Below, one piece after another: positions 1-8,677 of a stretch of DNA of 25,310 nt (positions are counted from its first letter, which is position 1; each line of letters opens with the position of its first letter). Below the pieces are notes generated by a model that saw only the letters and a list, made by a program, of their open reading frames with translations, searched no databases and was not told where the DNA came from. Origin of the DNA: Neoconidiobolus thromboides FSU 785 (Eukaryota > Entomophthoromycota > Entomophthoromycetes > Entomophthorales > Neoconidiobolaceae). Where the stretch lies: NCBI GenBank assembly GCA_025603075.1, contig MU626514.1:1-25310 (forward strand), read 5' to 3'. The position numbers were made by a program, and so were the translations under genes.

Positions 1-31
1 CCAAACCAAATCAAACCAAATCAAACCAAAT
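1..31. repeat. Short tandem repeat at window edge
   Basis: Three copies of a roughly 10-bp unit (CCAAATCAAA and variants) stand head to tail at the left edge. The array may continue outside the window. No function can be read from it. Confidence 0.75.
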
Positions 32-189
32 AATTAAAAAGAACTATTAATATTTAGGCAAAAATTTAGAAAATCTGCCTTTGAGCATATTAACTAACCA
101 GATCCCAAATCCAATTCTCATTTTATATAATTGATAGGTCCACATCAAACCGAAAATCACTATAAAAGAAATAATAATACTCTACATTG

Positions 190-440
190 TACATTTACCA
201 GGACGACTTCATTAGGCCATGTCTTTGTAAATCCCCTTATCTCTAATGCATGTGCATTCAATTGATTAATATGACTTAAATTCCATCAAATTCGTAAAAG
301 GAATCCCAATCTACTTGAAGCCCAAAAAGCAATACATCCAAAGCTCACTAGATACTTCTACTGAATCTTTAAAAAAGAGTGCCAAACCACAACTATCAAA
401 TCCACACATCTATCATCTAACACCTTGCTTTTGGGCCCCT
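190..440 (-). pseudogene. Possible decayed coding relic
   Basis: This block is visibly richer in G+C than the surrounding DNA. On the minus strand, one frame starting near 430 reads about 90 codons with only two stops before a third ends it, whereas random sequence of this composition should hit a stop about every 15 codons. Readable stretches include INQLNAHALEIRGFTKTWP followed by NEVVLVNV, which look protein-like (mixed hydrophobic and charged residues, Trp, Pro). I do not recognise the family. A degraded mobile-element ORF or an old gene fragment are both possible, and chance is not excluded. Confidence 0.3.
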
Positions 441-1058
441 TATGTGATATCTATGATACTAAATCAGGCACACGAGATATAACTATACAAGTAGTTTGTT
501 ATATTTAATTATATCGTTTAAATATGCTATTGACCTTTTTACCTGAATTTTAAAATGTAATAGTACATATAGTCCTTAAATCTAGATAAAAAAAGTCAAC
601 AACATATTTAAAGGAACGATGTACTGAAGCATAATGAATGACTTTACAATGGTTGTTGAGTTTATAACATTTAACTGAATCTTGAGTATTTGAGAAAGTG
701 TTTGAAAAAAATTAACAAATCTCTTATTTAGTTTTCTATGCTTAATGAATGACATTAATATTGATTTAGAAATAAATAACCAAAATTCAAAAAGATCCAA
801 ATTTAACAATTTAAAATTGGCATATTATTAGTTTTGACTATAATAAAAGTTTATATCTATTAGTAGAAATTTATTAAAACGATATCAAACTTTTTTGCGA
901 CCATTTTTGCACAATCTAACAACGCATATCTAAGACGATATTTATTATATCAAGTAAAAACTATTGAAAAGACCTTCATTAAATAAAAGACAGAAATTTA
1001 TTTCATATCTTTTAGATAAAGTATTTGGTTTATAATTTTAAACAAAGCATTAACTAGA
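441..1058. other. AT-rich spacer, nothing recognised
   Basis: AT-rich DNA on both strands. A 75-codon open frame on the minus strand (582-809) is made of Phe/Leu/Ile/Asn codons expected from base composition and has no recognisable domain, so I do not call it a gene. Confidence 0.6.
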
Positions 1059-1163
1059 TATGGAAGTCTTTTTTTCGGCTTCATTATTTTTTCCATCTTT
1101 TAAGCGTTATTTGAGTGGAAAACTTGTTAGTGAAATTCTTAAACAAAAAAATATATCCCCATA
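1059..1163 (+). mobile_element. MITE copy 1 (fold-back, TA-flanked)
   Basis: About 101 bp between two TA dinucleotides, starting TGGAAGTCTTTTTTTCGG and ending AAAATATATCCCCA. It shares a common core, TTCCATCTTTTAAGCG-TATTTGAGTGG, with the copies near 1585, 1784, 2065, 4737 and 19254. The two halves are approximate reverse complements around an AGCGCT-like centre, so the whole element can fold back. The ends and the TA flanks fit a Tc1/mariner-type non-autonomous element. No ORF is present. Confidence 0.75.
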
Positions 1164-1584
1164 TATTAAACTTTTTATTAGAATTCAACATTTTATATAT
1201 ATTTGGTATTCACTCTATAAAGTTTAAAGTATCAATATATAGCATTTTGAGATAAAAATAGATGAGTACACTACATTTTAAAATGTTCCAATCTTTTAAT
1301 TTTAACTAACAATGTTAATATAAGTTAATAATGTTATACGATTAGTTGATACTGATGTATTCAATAACTCAATAGGGCACAAATTTTTTTATTTAATAAA
1401 AGTACATATTATTTATTAAACTTGCATTCAAATTGTTTAACGTAATTATCATTTTGTTCTATTCAAGCATGTAAGCTTGTTATTACATATCAAAACATTG
1501 CATATCGACTTCAATATTTTAATTGATTTAAACTACCTTATTTACTTCACTATATCATTCTGCAGCATTAGAAATTAAATACAA

Positions 1585-1686
1585 TATGGGGATTTATTTT
1601 TGTATTTAATAGTTTTAATAATTTTTCTGCTCAAATAGCGTTTTAAAGATGGAAAAAGTAAGAAACCAAAAAAAAACATACTCATA
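1585..1686 (-). mobile_element. MITE copy 2
   Basis: Same family as the copy at 1059 but inverted. It begins TATGGGGATTTATTTTTG, carries CTCAAATAGCG and AAAGATGGAAAAA in the middle, and ends ACATACTCATA. TA is present at both ends (1585-1586 and 1685-1686). Confidence 0.75.
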
Positions 1687-1753
1687 TAGTTATTCAGGTA
1701 AACTGGATCTTGAATCTACCATTTAAGTAGCTAAATTAAATAATAACTATATG
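1683..1753. repeat. 12-bp inverted repeat
   Basis: CATATAGTTATT (1683-1694) and its exact complement AATAACTATATG (1742-1753) are separated by 47 bp. The left arm overlaps the end of the neighbouring MITE copy. It could form a cruciform or be the remnant of another small fold-back element. Confidence 0.6.
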
Positions 1754-1783
1754 TAAGCTTTCTTAGTACTTTAGAATTTTAAC

Positions 1784-1888
1784 AATGGGAATGTATTTTT
1801 GTATTTAAGAATTTTGCTAACAGTTTTTTCACTCAAATAGCGCCTAAAAGATGGAAAAAATAATGAAGCCAAAAAAAACATCCCCAAT
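1784..1888 (-). mobile_element. MITE copy 3
   Basis: Inverted copy of the same family: AATGGGAATGTATTTTTG at one end, CTCAAATAGCGCCTAAAAG in the centre, AACATCCCCAAT at the other end. The flanking TA has mutated to AA/AT. It lies about 100 bp from copy 2 in the same orientation. Confidence 0.7.
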
Positions 1889-2064
1889 GTTTTGTATTTT
1901 TACCTAAAATTTTAAAATTAGCAAGTGATATATAATGATGCTATAAATTGCTTAGGCAACATTTAAAAACTAAAAAGATACATGAAAGCTACAATTATAC
2001 TTATAGTGATATATTTCAATTTGCACACATACAGATTTTTTATTTTTTTTGTTTTAATAAAGTG

Positions 2065-2156
2065 TATGAGTATGTCTTAAGTTTTAATTTTTCCATTTTT
2101 TAAATGCTGTTGTGGAAAAATGTTAGTAAAATTCTTTAACAAAAGATATCCACATA
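2065..2156 (+). mobile_element. MITE copy 4 (diverged)
   Basis: Diverged forward copy. It starts TATGAGTATGTCTTAAG, retains TTTTTCCATTTTTTAA and GTTAGTAAAATTCTTTAAC, and ends ATATCCACATA, with TA at both ends. It is about 10 bp shorter than the other copies. Confidence 0.6.
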
Positions 2157-3280
2157 CAATGATATATCCTTTTTAAAATTTTATGTTGCTTAAAAAGTGA
2201 ACCTAATATCAAAAGAGAAAATTAGCTAATATTTCTTACAAACAAAATCTTATTTGATAACAAAAATACAATTTAATTTTAACTTTATATAAGCTATTTA
2301 TTATAGTTTACACATTATCATTTATTATATCATTTTTTGTAACTATTTCAAAAAATGCCTAGAAATGCTATTTGAAATAACATACCTTATTTCAACAAAC
2401 CCACCCCCGGTTTATTGATTTAAAAAGCGCCTTTGATTAAAATAGTAGTAAAATAGATCTATAGATGATAATTAAATTAGTATACTATCAGTCGAATAAT
2501 GCTATATATTAGCCCTTATATATTAGTGAAAATATATATAACAACAAATTAATACTTGAAAATAACAAGTAAGGATATATAGGCTTGTTATCATTACTTT
2601 GATAATAAATTTTATTGCACTAACATCAAACATTAATAATTGATAGAATAAAAATAACCAAAACTGAAAAATGGGGGCTATTTTGGTTACTAAAAATAAG
2701 AATCAAACAATACTAATATGGATAGAGATATGACTTACTATTACTACACAACAAAGTGTATCCTTTTTTGTATTTTTTAAATTTGACTGTAGGTGTAGAG
2801 TACTATTATGACCAAAGAGCCCTTTTATTTAACAAAACAAGTCCAATCCATTGGTAATTCCTTTACTCTTTAAAACCATATGATTTCTGGCAGTTAAATC
2901 TATAATGATACTGATAGCAAAAATAAAAACTGGTTTATGTTTTTAATAGAAAGAGTTAATAAATTTTAGGGGCGGTAAGCTTATAGCAAGTTAATAGAGA
3001 CTTAAATGAGGGGTAACAAAAAAAATATAGGGGTGAATAAAGTTAATAGCCACTAATAATAGTAAAGATAAGGAGTCAAATATTTCAAATTGAACAAAAA
3101 TAAACATTAATAATTATATGGCTTAATATGCTAACTCAATTTAGCTTTGTGATGAAATAAAAGTGTTAAACCTTTACTATTTTTTAGAACTTTTAATTCT
3201 TATTTACTTATTAGTTAACTAATGAAGTCATTTTTTCTAATTATACAATTATAAATTAAATTTCATTTTGAATAAAAAAG
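2157..3280. other. AT-rich spacer upstream of small gene
   Basis: No gene seen on either strand. There are short G- or C-rich spots (2400-2410, 2668-2675, 2965-2975, 3031-3037) without a recognisable RNA or protein signal. A C-box-like GTGATGA at about 3149 has no matching D box nearby, so I do not call a snoRNA. Confidence 0.5.
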
Positions 3281-3287
3281 TATAAAT
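3281..3287 (+). promoter_or_regulatory. TATA box of the 3335 gene
   Basis: TATAAAT lies 48-54 bp before the ATG at 3335, a normal spacing for a fungal gene with a short leader. The downstream paralog (minus strand, ATG 6378) has ATATAAATA at nearly the same distance, followed in both cases by a similar GGC/GCC-AAA string. Confidence 0.6.
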
Positions 3288-3334
3288 AGGCTAAATATAA
3301 AAATAAAGTAGTTATAGTTTGATTTAAATCCCCA

Positions 3335-3700
3335 ATGCAACAATCTTTTAGAAAAGTGCTAAACAAAGTACAGAACTTATGTCAGCGAGAGGAAGAGGAG
3401 CTTAAGTTACAGATAGAAAATAAGATTCAGTTTATAAGGTGTAAAAGCAGAACGATCAAATCCAAATTCAGTAAAAATAGGCATAGTAGCTATGAAGATT
3501 ATAATATTGATATAAAATGCGACTGTGAATCTGATTTGGATTTGGAATTAAAAGAAGCTAGGGATAAGATGAGGATGGTCGCCTTTGATCATATGCTGAT
3601 ATACGGATTTCCAGGCTCCTTGGATTCAGTGAGTAAATTTCAGTCGACCATTCATATCTCATTAACACCTAAGGTGGCTACACATTTAAATAATAATTAA
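3335..3700 (+). CDS. Small protein with FDxML-GFP-ISLTP motif, paralog A
   Basis: A single exon encodes 121 residues. I do not recognise a named family. The first 80 residues are basic and helical-looking (lysine/glutamate-rich, residues 1-46) followed by an acidic stretch (D/E at 53-72). The C-terminal third carries a block shared with the minus-strand gene ending at 5926: LKEAR (72-76), FDHML (84-88), GFP (91-93) and ISLTPKVA (108-115). There is no signal peptide or membrane segment, so a cytosolic or nuclear location is likely. A TATA box 54 bp upstream suggests a compact, possibly inducible promoter. The shared block, conserved while the N-termini differ completely, indicates a real coding gene and a short interaction motif or small domain as the functional part. 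Function unknown. Confidence 0.75.
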   Translation: MQQSFRKVLNKVQNLCQREEEELKLQIENKIQFIRCKSRTIKSKFSKNRHSSYEDYNIDIKCDCESDLDLELKEARDKMRMVAFDHMLIYGFPGSLDSVSKFQSTIHISLTPKVATHLNNN

Positions 3701-4463
3701 TAATAAACAATGTAATCTTATTTTACTTTTAATTTTAACTTTGATTACTATTTTACTTTTTGACCTTTTGCTTACTATAAGATATATTGACTTTATAAAA
3801 ACTTATTTAGTAAATCATAATCACTTATTTATCATGATACCAACCATTAAATTCAGTAGTGCTAGGTGTTCAGTATAGTGAGGTAAATAAAAGAATAATT
3901 TAAAATTGTGTCTATAGGAATTTTTTTCGGTGGATACTATCATAGATTGATCGAAGCAAGTATTTGTGAAAAATTAACATAAAGCATCAGCACATTAAAA
4001 TATACTTATTTCCCTACTATCTTAATGTTAGTTTTAATGATTTTTTGATTTGATTTTTAGCGGACTACAATTATAAAAAAATCAAAGTATGTTACAATAT
4101 ACATTTGTTAAGAATGCTTTGTATAACATTCTCTTTATTTTTATGTTTTATTAACTAGTTTAAACAAAATATTGTGTTCTTAATGCTTAAAAGTCTGTTT
4201 ATTTTATTTTTCTGATGCTTTATAGATAAAGTTTCGTATCAATTTTGTTTTTAAAGAATAGAGTAGTTTATCTTCAAATATAACTCACTTGTTTATATAG
4301 TCATATGTAAAAACGATATTTATTTTTTGAAGTAATTGAATATGTTTAAAAGCATAAATACTTGATATATTATTCATAAAACAAGTGCAATACTCCTTTT
4401 GCCAAAAGCTGTATAATTTATAGAGAATTTAAAGATGAAGCTTTAGATATGTTTTATATGTAC
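3701..4463. other. Spacer between small gene and tRNA
   Basis: AT-rich sequence without an ORF of note. It should contain the 3' end of the 3335 transcript; AATAA-type strings follow the stop codon directly. Confidence 0.5.
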
Positions 4464-4485
4464 TTGAGCCAATAAAAAGGCTCAA
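4464..4485 (+). repeat. Hairpin joining tRNA leader and acceptor strand
   Basis: TTGAGCC at 4464-4470 is an exact copy of the 3' acceptor strand of the tRNA (4543-4549) and can pair with the first seven tRNA bases GGCTCAA (4479-4485), with an 8-nt loop. If the leader were transcribed, it would compete with the acceptor stem. Confidence 0.5.
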
Positions 4486-4550
4486 TGGTCTAGTGGTATG
4501 ATTCACCCTTAGGGTGGGTGAGGTCCCGAGTTCAATTCTCGGTTGAGCCC
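4479..4550 (+). tRNA. tRNA-Pro (anticodon AGG)
   Basis: The 72-base sequence folds as a standard cloverleaf. The acceptor pairs GGCTCAA with TTGAGCC, followed by discriminator C4550. The D arm lies in 4488-4502. The anticodon stem CACCC/GGGTG (4504-4508, 4516-4520) encloses loop TTAGGGT with anticodon AGG at 4511-4513. The T stem CCGAG/CTCGG (4526-4530, 4538-4542) encloses TTCAATT. AGG, read as IGG after deamination of A34, decodes CCU and CCC (Pro). The A box TGGTCTAGTGG (4486-4496) fits the consensus exactly, and the B box is near 4529-4538. The body resembles fungal tRNA-Pro genes. There is no intron and CCA is not encoded. Confidence 0.95.
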
Positions 4551-4555
4551 ATTGA

Positions 4556-4563
4556 TTTTTTTT
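4556..4563 (+). terminator. RNA polymerase III terminator of tRNA-Pro
   Basis: A run of eight T residues begins 5 bases after the tRNA end, the standard Pol III stop signal. Confidence 0.9.
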
Positions 4564-4570
4564 GATTGTT

Positions 4571-4586
4571 TGTCGTTAAAACGACA
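4571..4586. repeat. Small perfect hairpin after tRNA
   Basis: TGTCGTT/AACGACA with a 2-base loop lies 8 bp beyond the Pol III T-run. It is probably outside the primary transcript, and its role is unknown. Confidence 0.4.
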
Positions 4587-4736
4587 TGAGTTATTTAAGA
4601 TAATAGGTTTAAAAGGCTACTAATTTTAGTGCTTTATGTATACTTGAGTTGTTTAATCAAATAATACAGTATTAATTTTTCAATTTTTCCTACTATGTGA
4701 TACTATTTTTGGTAATTTAGGTAATATTTTCTACTA

Positions 4737-4841
4737 TATGGGAGTGTCTTTTTTGACTTCATTATTTTTTCCATTTTTTAAGTGCTATTTAAGCGGAAAA
4801 TTTGTTAGTAAGATTCTTAAATACAAAAATACATCTCCATA
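4737..4841 (+). mobile_element. MITE copy 5
   Basis: Forward copy with TA at both ends. It starts TATGGGAGTGTCTTTTTTG, passes through TTTTTTCCATTTTTTAAGTG and GTTAGTAAGATTCTTAAA, and ends ACATCTCCATA. It is 105 bp long including the TAs and lies about 175 bp from the tRNA gene. Confidence 0.75.
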
Positions 4842-5101
4842 TTCTGTAATGTTAGTTCATTAAAGGATGTGAACGCATTGCTATTAGTAGTTACATTGAC
4901 AATTTTAAATTTTGAATTTAACTCTACTTTTATCAACATAGTAACCGATCACATTAAATAAAATTTAGTATAAAGGTTGAGGCTTGGTGATTTAGCTAAT
5001 ATCAAACTTATTAAAAGCTAGAATTAGGTACTATCAATATCGGATGTTGTTAAACTATAATTCAAGACTACATCGTAAAACTTTAAGTTAAAACTACAAT
5101 A

Positions 5102-5163
5102 TACGGGGATGTATTTTTTTACTCAATTTTACTACAATTCTTAAACACAAAAAAGCACCCATA
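5102..5163. mobile_element. Internally deleted MITE derivative
   Basis: The terminal sequences of the family are present (TACGGGGATGTATTTTTTT and CACAAAAAAGCACCCATA), but the middle of about 40 bp, including the AGCGCT centre and TTTCCATC/GTGGAAAA block, is missing. TA remains at both ends, giving a 62-bp element. Confidence 0.55.
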
Positions 5164-5925
5164 TATAGTACTACTAAGGTATTAAATTGCAAATAATACT
5201 ATCTTAAAACTCCTCTTTTATAAAACACTAGATTAGTTTATTGTAGTTAAGTAATTTAATAAAGTAATAAATGTTTTCTTGTTGTTTTGCTTTATAGGTT
5301 CTTTATGTTAAATAAACTAGTGACATAAGCGCCTATTAATTGATGCTCAACAATTAATATTAATAGATTTTTATAAATAGTAAACTATAGTAGCCAGAAA
5401 TATATATTTAATTTTAATTTTAATTTTAATTTTAATTTTAATAGTTATGACTATCTATATAAAGTCGTATTAAACCAAGTCTTATAAGAGTAATATACTC
5501 TTATTTTTATGAAGTAGTCTTACAACATGTTACAACAATATTAAATAACATGTATTAGTTGTAATTGTATTAAATAATACCAAGAAAATTAAAAGCAAAA
5601 TGAAAACTTAATATTTTCAAGCAATGCTAAGCAAAGTACCATGGAAAAAGGCTCGTAAAATTGTTTCAAGCCAATTTACTATGGTTCAAATTACATAATA
5701 GTTGATCGTCCTTAATAAGGTTAAACCAATGATAATAAATTTCACAAGTTTAGTGATATTTTAAAGTTTTAATTATTTGTAATAATACATATAAACATAT
5801 CTCATTGAAACTTAGGAGTGTGACTATCGATATATTATTAGAAAATAAAATAAAATAGTTGTATAGTTAAATTACAATTTATTAAAATTTAAAGCATATA
5901 TGGTACATTAAAGGTGAATGATAGA
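5164..5925. other. AT-rich spacer
   Basis: No gene seen. It contains the hexanucleotide repeat at 5407-5442 and should include the 3' end of the minus-strand gene that stops at 5926. Confidence 0.5.
5407..5442. repeat. (TTTTAA)n microsatellite
   Basis: About six uninterrupted TTTTAA units, a simple repeat expected to vary between strains. Confidence 0.9.
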
Positions 5926-6378
5926 TTAGGTCCTCATTTTAGCAACTTCCGGAGTTAGAGAAATAAATATTGTAAGCTCCTTTTCAGGCGTATTTAGGCT
6001 CTTTAAGTTAAGAGTAGGAAATCCATTGGTCAACATAGAATCGAAATCATTAGCTAACTTGATCCTTCTTCTTGCATGTTTAAGGCTGTGGTCATCGTGA
6101 AAGAACCTTAATTGAGAGGTTGAGCAGTTATTCTTTAAAGTGCGATTCAAGCTATACTGCCTTTTGTTGGAGTATTTATGATGTGATAGACTGTTATCAT
6201 CTTTACTGTATACTCTACTATTGTTTTTTTCTATTTTAGAGGTTGGTAAAGAGTTCATTCTTGCTCTACCATGATGGAAGTTAGTATTTGATAACTCTTC
6301 CGTTTTATTTGGTATAGACTTTATTTTATCCCACATACGAGCCAAAGATGAATCCATATTTTGAATAATGTTCTTCAT
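5926..6378 (-). CDS. Small protein with FDxML-GFP-ISLTP motif, paralog B
   Basis: A single exon encodes 150 residues, paralogous to the 121-residue gene at 3335. The N-terminal 90 residues are Asn/Ser/Lys-rich and look disordered, with no match to the N-terminus of the other copy. From residue 99 the two align: LKHAR (99-103), a basic RRRIK helix, FDSML (112-116), GFP (119-121), then after a longer linker ISLTPEVA (139-146). Neither has a signal peptide or membrane segment. The start at 6378 has A at -3 and a TATA box about 50 bp upstream. The genes face each other across about 2.2 kb containing the tRNA and MITEs, so they arose by an inverted duplication or one copy was flipped. Function unknown; a short docking motif or degron-like element is possible but unproven. 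Confidence 0.75.
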   Translation of the reverse strand: MKNIIQNMDSSLARMWDKIKSIPNKTEELSNTNFHHGRARMNSLPTSKIEKNNSRVYSKDDNSLSHHKYSNKRQYSLNRTLKNNCSTSQLRFFHDDHSLKHARRRIKLANDFDSMLTNGFPTLNLKSLNTPEKELTIFISLTPEVAKMRT

Positions 6379-6425
6379 TTTATATTTAATTAAAGTTTTG
6401 AATTGAATTAGTTTGATTTCGGCTG

Positions 6426-6434
6426 TATTTATAT
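6426..6434 (-). promoter_or_regulatory. TATA box of the 6378 gene
   Basis: ATATAAATA on the minus strand, about 50 bp before the ATG, matches in position and flanking GCC-AAA context the TATA box of the paralogous gene at 3335. Confidence 0.6.
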
Positions 6435-8677
6435 GTTCTTGATTTCATTATTTCATAATTCGATAATTTTACTTTCTAACCGAAATTGTACTTAATTTTC
6501 AATAAGTAATGAAGCGGGCAAAAAACTATAATGATTAATTGTATGATGTAATAAAATAAAAGTGAGCTGAGATTTTGTAGAATTTTCAACTTTTGGCCTA
6601 AATTGAAATTTTATTCTAATAATGAACTCGATATTTGCATTTTAACTAATTATTATAATCTGGGGTAAAGAAAATATCTTAGTGATTAAAAACGTTGGAG
6701 GTAAATAAAACTGAAGCAATTTATCCTTAGCTACATCCTTGTTATTATTTAAGAATGATCTAGCAATTACCATACTTCTACAGTTTATCATTTCTATTTA
6801 CATTTTATAAGTTAATTACTTATGTTTACATTCAGTTTTTCTCCCCCTACATCTATGAAGTCAAAAATTTAATCATTACAGCTCATGATTATTCTCATTA
6901 TTACAATATTTAGATCAGGCTCCCAGTATCTCTTATTTTGGTGAGAGTTATCTGTTTTCTAAAGGCACTAAATTATTGGCTATAACTCCCATATGAAATT
7001 CAATTACTGCATATCATATCGTTACTTTTATCCTAACTTTTGTATACACACTGAGCATTTTAAAGTTAAAAAATGTACCGCTATTTTCATATATCTTATT
7101 GTTCAATGAAAACAATGTGATTTAATAATCTTTTATTGGTTAGTTTATCTGAGCTATGATTTAAACGTAAGTGTAAAATATAGCTTAGTTTGAAACTATT
7201 TTTACAAATACTAAAATAGTCTACAGGTTCTTAAAGTGAACACGTGTTTGTTAATTAAGTGGTTTTATATAATAATATGGGTTGTTTTAAATATAAACTT
7301 AGCTATAATTTTCAAGTATTAGCAGATTAAAATTAAATAACAAATATCGGAAAAATGACTTGTTGTACTTTTAATAAACTAAAATTAAATGTTAACATTC
7401 AAAAAAACCAATATTATGACAGTTAATGTGTAAAGTAAGACAACTATGATTAAATTACAGTATATAATATATAAACTTACTAAGTCCACCTTATAGATAA
7501 ATAAGCTTAACTATGTAGGTTTAATATAATTGGGAATTATGAGGAGCTAGATATTAGATTATCCATTAATATTAATATTAATAGTATAAAATAAGTATAT
7601 GTATTTTTAAATTTTATTTACAATTGATTATAAAAAAAGGAATAATTTAACAATTAACCTAACTAGCTTAATAAAATTATAGCATATAATTAAATTATAT
7701 TAGGCTTTTTATTATATAATTAACTATAGCATATTAATAGATTTAGAATACAAATAATTTGCTTTTTAAAGATTAAAAGTATTAGATTACTGATCAATCG
7801 AAAAATATTATTATTATCAATTGTTATTTTAGGGTTATTAGTATAATTAAATAATAAACATATCCCTGAATTTTTAGTTTTACTATCTAATTAGTCAATT
7901 TATCTATCCCTGAATTTTGTTTGATTTTAAGCTTTTTTATACTTTAAATTAGCTAATTTACTAGTGAACAAAACCTTAATTATTAGTATTCTTAATTTAC
8001 TATATTTTACATCTAATAAACTTATTTATTGTTAGGTACTTTACAATTTAAATATAAATAGGATATTTGAAAATAGTGTAAAAAAATAAAGTTGAAAAAT
8101 TTCTATAAATTTAGATGAAAAATTAGAAAATATAATAAATAAATGTTATACTTGATAGTTAGTGTAAATGTTATATCCTTAAAAAGCTAAAAAAGTTATC
8201 ACCAATGATACCACAGGCTACTTTAGAAAATAAGACAAAAAAATACATGTAATCTATTATTTATGGAAACCTTAAAATGTTCAGAAATATTAAAATACTA
8301 TGGTAAAATGTTTGAAACATTTTTTATTCAATAGCTCAATATGAACTAAAAATAAAAATAGACTATTCGAAACCATGAAAACAATACCCTACTAATAAGA
8401 GTAAATGACTATTGAATATATCTGAAGGGTCTTTGTATAATTATATTGAAGGATTAAAGCTCAATAAGATGTAAATAATCCAAAGCAAGGGATTGAAACT
8501 ACATAAATGATGGAAACAGAACTAAAGCTCATAACCAAAATTCAAAAAAGTCAATAATTTTCGACGCTTGATTCTTAATTTTTATCTAGTATAAAATTGG
8601 TATAAATCCAAGTGTTTAAAAAATACGACGATTCTTCTATTTAAATGATGCAAACCTGTGCATTACAACTAATTGTT
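6435..8677. other. 2.2-kb AT-rich intergenic stretch
   Basis: No ORF or RNA gene supported. TATCCCTGAATTTT appears twice (about 7861 and 7903), resembling the outer end of the MITE family, but no second end is visible. Several ATTAAT-type simple runs occur, for example near 7566-7582. Confidence 0.5.

Noticed and set aside
582-809. 75-codon open frame on the minus strand
   Set aside because: The residues are dominated by Phe/Leu/Ile/Asn/Lys as expected from AT-rich noncoding DNA. No domain, no promoter and no intron context support it.
3149-3240. C-box-like GTGATGA suggesting a C/D snoRNA
   Set aside because: No CTGA D box within about 100 bases and no flanking terminal stem.
7861-7917. Two TATCCCTGAATTTT strings resembling MITE ends
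   Set aside because: No opposite end, no central core and no TA-bounded unit could be found; the match is too short.
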